Part shown: in pieces, positions 17,101-22,615 of the stretch
Position numbering within the stretch: position 1 is the first letter of the stretch
How the letters are laid out: every line of letters begins with the position of its first letter
Assembly: GCA_964544595.1 (NCBI GenBank)
Contig: CAZJBM010000029.1
Coordinates: 1-29,755 of the forward strand
Direction of reading: 5' to 3'
Length of the DNA: 29,755 bases
From: JAGBWK01 sp964544595
Lineage (GTDB): Bacteria > Bacteroidota > Bacteroidia > Bacteroidales > Muribaculaceae
Program-made: the position numbers and the translations under genes
The notes under the pieces: generated by a model
Told to the model about the DNA's origin: nothing
Databases searched by the model: none
Seen by the model: the letters and a program-made list of their open reading frames with translations, nothing else

Positions 17101-18111
17101 ATGAAACGTATAGTATTCTTCCTGCTATTACCGATGCTCGCGCTCTGCGCCTGCCACGACATCGAGGAGTATGCCGACAATCCCCGCGGCAATTTCGAGG
17201 CCCTTTGGCGCATACTCGACGAGCATTACTGCTTTTTTGAGGAGAAGGGCATCGACTGGGATGAGGTCTACGCCAGGTATTCACCGATGATCTCCGACAA
17301 AATGACCTCGGAGGAGCTGTTTATCGTGTGCGCCGACATGCTCGCCGAGCTGCGCGACGGACACACCAATCTGTCAAGCTCGTTCGACACGTCGTACTAC
17401 AAAAAATGGTGGAGCGACTATCCGCAGAACTACAACGAGCGCCTCGTTGAGCAGTTTTATTTCAACTTCAACGAGCGCCGCGCCGCCGGACTCAGCTACG
17501 GTATCCTACAGGAAAACATAGGCTATATACGCTACGCCTCGTTCGCCTCGCCGATAGGGGAGGGCAATCTCGACAACGCGCTGTTTTATCTTAACACCTG
17601 CCAGGGGCTTATCATCGATATCCGCGACAACGGCGGCGGCAATATGACCAACGTGGAGACGCTCGCGGCGCGATTCATCACCGAGCGCACACTTGCCGGA
17701 TACATCATCCATAAAAACGGCCCCGGCCGCGACGATTTCTCCGAGCCGTTTGCCTACTATTTCGATCCGGCCGAGACGGGGCGCGTAATGTGGGGGAAGC
17801 CTGTGGTGGTGCTTACCAACCGCTCGACGTTCAGCGCCGCCAACAATTTTGTCAGCATCATGCAGTATGTCGGTCAATGTAAGATAGTCGGGGCGACCAC
17901 CGGGGGCGGGTCGGGAATGCCGTTCTCATCCGAGCTTCCCAACGGCTGGGGCATACGCTTCTCAGCCGCCTCTGTGCTCGACGCCAAGGGGCTGTCAACC
18001 GAGTTAGGCATCCCCCCGACCGAGGGGTGCGCGGTCGACCTCGACCCCCTTGCCGCGCTCCAAGGCCGCGACACGATGCTCGACTTCGCCATCACCCTCC
18101 TCCAGCAGTAA
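17101..18111 (+). CDS. S41 family peptidase, predicted lipoprotein
   Basis: A 336-residue envelope serine protease related to C-terminal-processing and tricorn/IRBP-type peptidases. A lipoprotein signal is seen at the N-terminus (MLALCAC, likely Cys18). Family motifs are RDGHTNL with His88, GYIRYASF, LIIDIRDNGGGN (170-181) and the nucleophile region LTNRSTFSAANNF with Ser245, followed by VGATTGGGSGMP. I see no PDZ domain. The substrate is unknown; a role in processing envelope or imported peptides is inferred from the family. It is coupled to the upstream barrel gene with a 1-nt gap. Confidence 0.88.
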   Translation: MKRIVFFLLLPMLALCACHDIEEYADNPRGNFEALWRILDEHYCFFEEKGIDWDEVYARYSPMISDKMTSEELFIVCADMLAELRDGHTNLSSSFDTSYYKKWWSDYPQNYNERLVEQFYFNFNERRAAGLSYGILQENIGYIRYASFASPIGEGNLDNALFYLNTCQGLIIDIRDNGGGNMTNVETLAARFITERTLAGYIIHKNGPGRDDFSEPFAYYFDPAETGRVMWGKPVVVLTNRSTFSAANNFVSIMQYVGQCKIVGATTGGGSGMPFSSELPNGWGIRFSAASVLDAKGLSTELGIPPTEGCAVDLDPLAALQGRDTMLDFAITLLQQ

Positions 18112-18128
18112 TCCCCCCCCCTCTCACC

Positions 18129-18160
18129 CTCTCCGTAGGATAGAAAAATCCTAAGGAGAG
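18129..18160. other. Hairpin downstream of the S41 gene
   Basis: CTCTCC and GGAGAG close a second stem (TAGGAT/ATCCTA) with one mismatch between them. No T tract follows on either strand, so this may protect an mRNA 3' end rather than terminate. Confidence 0.4.
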
Positions 18161-18180
18161 TCAGATCGTTGGTGAAATCC

Positions 18181-18367
18181 CAAACGGCTGTGTGGCAAGC
18201 AGATATGGAGCGCATGCCTTTAGGCGTGCGGAAGTGTAGCGTCGTTTCCGCAGTTTTGTTTCTCTTTCGTGCGCCTGAAGCCCCACGCTCCATATTCGTT
18301 TGTTACATAGCTATTTGCGTTGATGGTTGGGGAGGCTGCTCCATGGAAGCAGCCCTACTGGCGGGGG
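18181..18367. repeat. Mosaic hairpin repeat, copy R1
   Basis: Most complete copy. Closing arms ATATGGAGCG/CGCTCCATAT are at 18203-18212 and 18286-18295. A GCATGCC/GGCGTGC hairpin (module A'), a GCGGAA/TTCCGC hairpin and a CGTGCG/CCCACG hairpin (module B) lie inside. Module C follows, with arms GGCTGCT (18334-18340) and AGCAGCC (18348-18354), then CCTACTGGCGGGGG. It matches R0 and the tandem array at 21747-22505. Confidence 0.85.
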
Positions 18368-18401
18368 AATTCTAATCCGGAATGGAGGGGGGGCGTTATG
18401 C

Positions 18402-18492
18402 GGGATATTTGGCGGCGGGGGTTGCGGTTGTCGCGGGGATTGATTATATTTGCGGAAAACAGTCGAGCGATAATGAAACGCCTCTCTACATA
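18402..18492 (+). promoter_or_regulatory. Promoter cassette, copy 1
   Basis: A 91-bp segment with 88 of 91 positions identical to 19497-19587. It contains GTTG (18421-18424), 20 bp, TATATTTG (18445-18452), then a leader that includes ATGAAACGCCTCTCTACATA. It should drive the gene starting at 18648. The conserved ATG (18473) opens a 23-codon reading frame ending at 18544, which could be a leader peptide. Confidence 0.75.
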
Positions 18493-18647
18493 CTGCAACA
18501 TGACCGGCACGCTGTGCGACCTCCATGGCGCGACAGCCGGGTGAAGTCATTTAGAATCGCCGATACGTTCATATCTTTTGATATTTACTTTATAGTTAAC
18601 GATTTGCGATTCATTTGTATATGTCGAACTATTGTAATAAAAAAATC

Positions 18648-19346
18648 ATGTTAAAAAAACTTGTCTTATTGATGATGCTCATTCCAATCGGGGCAATGTC
18701 GAGAACTTATTATTACCCGGAGGTGCGCCCGACCGACAATTCCCTGTTCCTCAAAATGGACTCAATAATCGCCAATACAGATTTGCATAAGTTACTTGAT
18801 ATCCTTCAAGATTCGGCAATAACCCCTTTACTGAGACACACGAAGTTCTATGCCGATTCAGTCGTTGATAACTACAGATTTTATAGGGTAACGCGTGAAG
18901 CAGGTGCCAGCTTACTTAATGTTGAGCTTGGATTGATGTATCCTATGAAATATGATTATGTAATAAAAGTCTTCGCCAATGATGCCGAAAGGCAGACCGG
19001 CTTCAAGCTTGAGGGACCAGACCGATGGGACTATTCAATGAAGACAGATAACAGAACGTATCTATTTGAAGAAGTTATAGAATCAGATTTCGAGGAGACC
19101 GGCGGCCAAGTCGGCGTAGAGGAATTTGTTGGTCCAAAATATCCTCTTATTCTTCTTCGCCAATGGAGAATGACAGGATGGACATTTCCGGTAAAGAACG
19201 GCAAATTAGTCGGAGCGTTCGTAGCATTTATTTTTACTGACGCAGGCCCGAATCCCACCTGGGACTTTTTCAAGGAAGAGTTTATCTGTCCCGACCTTTA
19301 CATGATGGAGCGGGAAGAAAACGGCTGGAGAATTCCATATAAATAA
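18648..19346 (+). CDS. Hypothetical exported protein
   Basis: A protein of 232 residues from the ATG at 18648, chosen over the upstream start at 18615 because MLKKLVLLMMLIPIGAMSRT then sits at the N-terminus as a signal peptide. I do not recognise the family. The mature part contains YYYPEVRPTDNSLF, a helical segment DLHKLLDILQDS, YDYVIKVFANDAERQTGF and the C-terminal part PTWDFFKEEFICPDLYMMER with ENGWRI. Base composition is clearly AT-richer than the S41 gene before it, suggesting a separate origin. It lies between a full repeat copy (R1) and a partial one (R2), downstream of promoter cassette 1. Confidence 0.75.
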   Translation: MLKKLVLLMMLIPIGAMSRTYYYPEVRPTDNSLFLKMDSIIANTDLHKLLDILQDSAITPLLRHTKFYADSVVDNYRFYRVTREAGASLLNVELGLMYPMKYDYVIKVFANDAERQTGFKLEGPDRWDYSMKTDNRTYLFEEVIESDFEETGGQVGVEEFVGPKYPLILLRQWRMTGWTFPVKNGKLVGAFVAFIFTDAGPNPTWDFFKEEFICPDLYMMEREENGWRIPYK

Positions 19347-19410
19347 AATGACGTGTAGAGGATTTAACACTCCATGGTTGTTTAAAGTGCGACAGGTATT
19401 GCCTTGAGAG

Positions 19411-19450
19411 TCAGGAGGCTGCTCCATGGATGCAGCCCTACTGTTCGGGG
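19411..19450. repeat. Mosaic repeat, module C only (copy R2)
   Basis: AGGAGGCTGCTCCATGGA, then TGCAGCCCTACTGTTCGGGG. Arms are GGCTGC (19417-19422) and GCAGCC (19432-19437). Modules A and B are absent. The rest of the gap 19347-19496 shows no gene. Confidence 0.8.
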
Positions 19451-19496
19451 GAGTAGTGAGCAATGAGATTTGTGGGGAAGACTGGCGGCTATGTGT

Positions 19497-19587
19497 GGGA
19501 TATTTGGCGGCGGGGGTTGCGATTGTCGCGGGGATTGGTTATATTTGCGAAAAACAGTCGAGCGATAATGAAACGCCTCTCTACATA
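19497..19587 (+). promoter_or_regulatory. Promoter cassette, copy 2
   Basis: Ungapped match to 18402-18492 with three differences. GTTG (19516-19519), 20 bp, TATATTTG (19540-19547). The ATGAAACGCCTCTCTACATA leader recurs, but here the short frame stops after six codons (TAG at 19586-19588). It lies 25 bp before the small gene at 19612. Confidence 0.75.
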
Positions 19588-19611
19588 GTTTTTTGATTCA
19601 TTATCATTGAG

Positions 19612-19911
19612 ATGGAGATACTTGCGGATGTAAGTGGAATGAGAGATCAAGATGTTACTGAAAAAATTATAAAATATTACAAGCTACTTGATAAGGATAC
19701 GACCGGAATACTTATGCATTTGGGAAAACCGAATTCAATATACCGAGGCGACGCCAACGGTCGATATGAGATTATATATTGCTACATTTTAGATGCTCCT
19801 TGTCATGATGGCGTATATTATGGAGGTGACTGCGAATTGTTGGTTTTCGGATTTGACAAAACCGGGAATTTCTTGCCGCCACCATTCAATAAAATATATT
19901 ATATACAATAA
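19612..19911 (+). CDS. Small hypothetical protein
   Basis: A 99-residue protein without a signal peptide or membrane segment. An in-frame stop lies six codons upstream, so the start cannot be much earlier. I do not recognise the family with confidence. The order ILMHLGKPN, YEIIYCYIL, LLVFGFDKTGNF resembles the SmpA/BamE-like pattern of small beta-rich proteins (helix, LGxP, then paired strands), but this is only a pattern resemblance. It is AT-rich and is driven by promoter cassette 2. It could be intact or the 3' part of a longer ancestor. Confidence 0.6.
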   Translation: MEILADVSGMRDQDVTEKIIKYYKLLDKDTTGILMHLGKPNSIYRGDANGRYEIIYCYILDAPCHDGVYYGGDCELLVFGFDKTGNFLPPPFNKIYYIQ

Positions 19912-20024
19912 TACATGATGGAAAATCAGGCGGCTCGAGAATAAGCTCTAAAAAAGAAAAAGATTTGGTGAAATCTTACCGCAAAGAAATAGAATCAGAA
20001 TATCATAAACGACCAACCCCGTAA
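19893..20024 (+). pseudogene. Possible 3' remnant of a coding sequence
   Basis: An open frame with no ATG of its own, ending at TAA 20022-20024, reads ...GGSRISSKKEKDLVKSYR and ends ESEYHKRPTP. The lysine/glutamate-rich C-terminal style resembles the end of a real protein, such as a secreted toxin C-terminus. It sits 7 nt before the next gene start (20032), where a normal upstream gene would end. It could also be chance in AT-rich DNA. Confidence 0.3.
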
Positions 20025-20031
20025 TAATATT

Positions 20032-20880
20032 ATGAAATTATCTAACATCAAAATATTTTTAGTAGACGAAAAGTTTCCCCCTACCTATCAATGGGATTTC
20101 TCACTGAGAATGAGATTTATCGGGAATTACTTATCCCGAGAAGTGGGTAAACTTAAATACCAGACAGATTCGGCAACACTTTCGATATATTATGGGGATG
20201 AGTTTGCAAAAAAAGATGATTTTTTCGGTAATTTTCAGGTGGGACTTCCCTTTGACAAAGACTCCTATGAGAGGGCTGCCCGCACTGACGACTTTAGGTA
20301 TTATTGCGAATTGTACCGAAAGGGAATAATGAAGGGTGGTGAAAATTTCAATATACCCACTGAAAAAATCCTGTTAATTTTAGATAGCTTCGAAAAAGGA
20401 GGATATATCAATAAGATAAAGTATAAATCGTCAAAGATCATTAGAGAAAAAGACATAAAAGCGACTTTTTATTGTGACTTTGGAACGGACGCATTTTCTC
20501 TTATTGGACATTTCGATAAGATTTCCACAAAAGAAGAGTTGTGTTCGGGCGTCATTTTGAGAACCGTTCCGAATGAAACCACATTTTTTATGGCATGGGA
20601 TGACATTGTGACGAAAGGAGACCAAATTCACCTAATGGAGCGATATTCTGATAACTATTTAGTGACAATAGACTTGAATCAGATCTTGAGGAAACAATTT
20701 AACTTCAAATTTTATGACATAGAGGAGATCGCTGATGCCTCTCGACGCGAGAGCTTAGAGCAAAGTATAAACCTTGTTACGTTCAATGGCAATTCCTTTT
20801 ATTATGGCGTAACTGAGTCTGATACCGATGAATTTGACGAATATGAGGACCGAATCGATAATATGAACAGGAATGTTTAG
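20032..20880 (+). CDS. Hypothetical protein, tandem paralogue 1
   Basis: A 282-residue protein with no signal peptide or membrane segment, so probably cytoplasmic. I do not recognise the family. It is clearly paralogous to the next gene: shared blocks include GLPFDKDSYERAARTDDF, LDSFEKGGYINK, TDAFSLIGHF, ELCSGVILRTVP and NGNSFYYG. The C-terminal 20 residues are acidic (ESDTDEFDEYED) and absent from the paralogue. The DNA is AT-rich compared with the rest of the window. Tandem cytoplasmic paralogues in an AT-rich, repeat-bordered segment are reminiscent of immunity-gene arrays, but no toxin is identified and the role is open. Confidence 0.8.
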   Translation: MKLSNIKIFLVDEKFPPTYQWDFSLRMRFIGNYLSREVGKLKYQTDSATLSIYYGDEFAKKDDFFGNFQVGLPFDKDSYERAARTDDFRYYCELYRKGIMKGGENFNIPTEKILLILDSFEKGGYINKIKYKSSKIIREKDIKATFYCDFGTDAFSLIGHFDKISTKEELCSGVILRTVPNETTFFMAWDDIVTKGDQIHLMERYSDNYLVTIDLNQILRKQFNFKFYDIEEIADASRRESLEQSINLVTFNGNSFYYGVTESDTDEFDEYEDRIDNMNRNV

Positions 20881-20940
20881 TGATCGGGCTTTCCGTAATA
20901 AATTTTCAATATACTCACCGCATAAATATCTGTCAGCAAT

Positions 20941-21741
20941 ATGAATTTCAATTTAGTAGAGATGGCAATGGACATGTCGATTATGGACAAGTTCTATCGC
21001 AGGGATTTCGCGTTCCGCTTCAATTTCATAACATCTTACCTGTCGCGTAGGATCGCGAGCAAGCGCATTGACTGCTCCGTCCCCAAACTTTTGATAAAAA
21101 TGGGAAGTGACGTTACCGAAATGCTGTCAGAGCTGCATTTAATTGTCGGAATGCCGTTTGATCGCGCCGGATACGAAAAAGCAGCACGAAACGATGACTT
21201 TAACCACTACTGCAACATCATAAGAGAAGCAATATACTCTGTTTATGATCTTTTTGCGCCAGTCGCTAAAGAACTTATAGCGTTACTTGACGAGTTTGAA
21301 GCCAGCGGATATATTAATAAATGGCAATATAAGCAAGATATTATCATTAAAGAACATGACCTGAAGGCCCGCTTTATGCAAGTGCTAACAACCGATGCTT
21401 ACACTCTCGAAGGGCATTTCTACAGCATATCAGAGAAGCGAGAATTGTGCAGCGGAACAATTTTCCGCACCATCCCCGACGTGGCATACTACCTTGACGC
21501 ATTCAATAAGATAACCGCGCTCAGAGATAAAATCCAAATCGACGCATACTTATACGAATATTTAATCGGCTCAATTGATATCCCGCAACTAAAGGAGGGA
21601 ACATTTAACTTCACCTATTCAGACGGAGCGGACTTGACCGAATGGCAAAGGGAATACTTGTTAGGGAACCTAAAGAAACAGCTATCTTTCGAAGGAAACT
21701 CGTTTTATTACGGCGAATATAGGATAAATCGCTCAAGATAA
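20941..21741 (+). CDS. Hypothetical protein, tandem paralogue 2
   Basis: A 266-residue paralogue of the preceding gene, 60 bp downstream. Aligned blocks are GMPFDRAGYEKAARNDDF, LDEFEASGYINK, TDAYTLEGHF, ELCSGTIFRTIP and EGNSFYYG, giving colinear similarity over most of the length. No signal peptide is seen. The spacing and codon style suggest cotranscription with paralogue 1; no separate promoter is evident in 20881-20940. It ends just before the tandem repeat array. Confidence 0.8.
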   Translation: MNFNLVEMAMDMSIMDKFYRRDFAFRFNFITSYLSRRIASKRIDCSVPKLLIKMGSDVTEMLSELHLIVGMPFDRAGYEKAARNDDFNHYCNIIREAIYSVYDLFAPVAKELIALLDEFEASGYINKWQYKQDIIIKEHDLKARFMQVLTTDAYTLEGHFYSISEKRELCSGTIFRTIPDVAYYLDAFNKITALRDKIQIDAYLYEYLIGSIDIPQLKEGTFNFTYSDGADLTEWQREYLLGNLKKQLSFEGNSFYYGEYRINRSR

Positions 21742-21746
21742 GCACC

Positions 21747-22505
21747 AGCCTGCGGAATCAGATATGGGGAGTGAGGCTTTATATTTGGATATGAGTCAGG
21801 AGGCGGCTCCGTGAAGCAGGGGTGCTGGCGGAGACACAACGCCTGATTAACCTTGGCATGCCAAAGGCATGCGGCTACAGTTTGGAGACACAGGGTTGAT
21901 ACTTTTTCGTGCGCCTGAAGACGCACGCTCCATATTCGCTTGACACATAGTTGTTTGCGTTGGTGGTAGGGGAGGCTGCTCCATGGAAGCAGCCCTACTG
22001 TTCGGAGACACAAGCCTGATTCACTTTGGCATGCCAAAGGCATGCGGCTACAGTTTGGAGACACAGGGTTGATACTCTTTCGTGCACCTGAAGACGCACG
22101 CTCCATATTTGGTTGTCACACAGATGTTTGGGGAGGCTGCTCCATGGAAGCAGCCCTACTGTTCGGAGACACAAGCCTGATTCACTTTGGCATGCCAAAG
22201 GCATGCGGGTGCTGGCGGGGGATACAGGGGTTGTTTCTCTTTCGTGCGCCTAAAGACGTGCGGTCGATATTCGCTTGTCACATAGATGTTTGCAGAGGCT
22301 GCTCCATGGAAGCAGCCCTACTGGAGCCTGAAGACGCACGGTCGATGTTTGGTTGCCACACGGCTGTTTGCGATGGTGGTTGTGGAGGCTGCTCCATGGA
22401 AGCAGCCCTACTGGCGGAGACACATCGCCTGATTAACTTTGGCATGCCAAAGGCATGCGGCTACAGTTCGGAGACACGGGGTTGTTTATCGACTGCCACA
22501 CAGCG
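21747..22505. repeat. Tandem array of the mosaic hairpin repeat (R3)
   Basis: Four A hairpins, GCATGCC-AAA-GGCATGC, lie at 21856-21872, 22029-22045, 22190-22206 and 22442-22458. B hairpins (CGTGCG...CGCACG type) start at 21908, 22081 and 22243, with a partial B at about 22325. C hairpins (GGCTGCT...AGCAGCC) lie at 21974-21994, 22135-22155, 22297-22317 and 22387-22407, with a decayed C at about 21801. Unit order is A-B-C and the period is 161-173 bp, except near 22318, where C runs directly into a truncated B. Linkers such as GGAGACACA and GCCTGATT recur. No gene is supported in this 870-bp gap. Confidence 0.92.
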
Positions 22506-22524
22506 GGGGAAATGGGGCGGGCGG

Positions 22525-22556
22525 GTTGCGTAGTTTTGAAAAGTTGATTATCTTTG
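22525..22556 (+). promoter_or_regulatory. Promoter of the GH3 gene
   Basis: GTTG (22525-22528), 20 bp, TATCTTTG (22549-22556). The flanks (GGCGGG before, TTGAT just ahead of the -7 box) resemble the two promoter cassettes at 18402 and 19497. Confidence 0.75.
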
Positions 22557-22615
22557 CCGTAGACCTGGCGCATGTCGGGACTGTATCCTGAACGATTTTA
22601 TAACACCTTATTGCC

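Noticed and set aside
21747..22505. Insertion sequence or integron array
   Set aside because: No transposase or integrase frame, no target-site duplication that I could find, and the repeats lack a recombination-site layout with cassettes between them.
22042..22533. 163-codon open frame through the repeat array (and similar frames at 861-1139 and 18169-18375)
   Set aside because: The peptides (for example MERMPLGVRK, CSMEAALL) recur only because the DNA repeat recurs. Differences between copies are mostly amino-acid changing, while hairpin pairing is largely kept. Frames are interrupted in other copies. Small proteins remain possible but are not supported.
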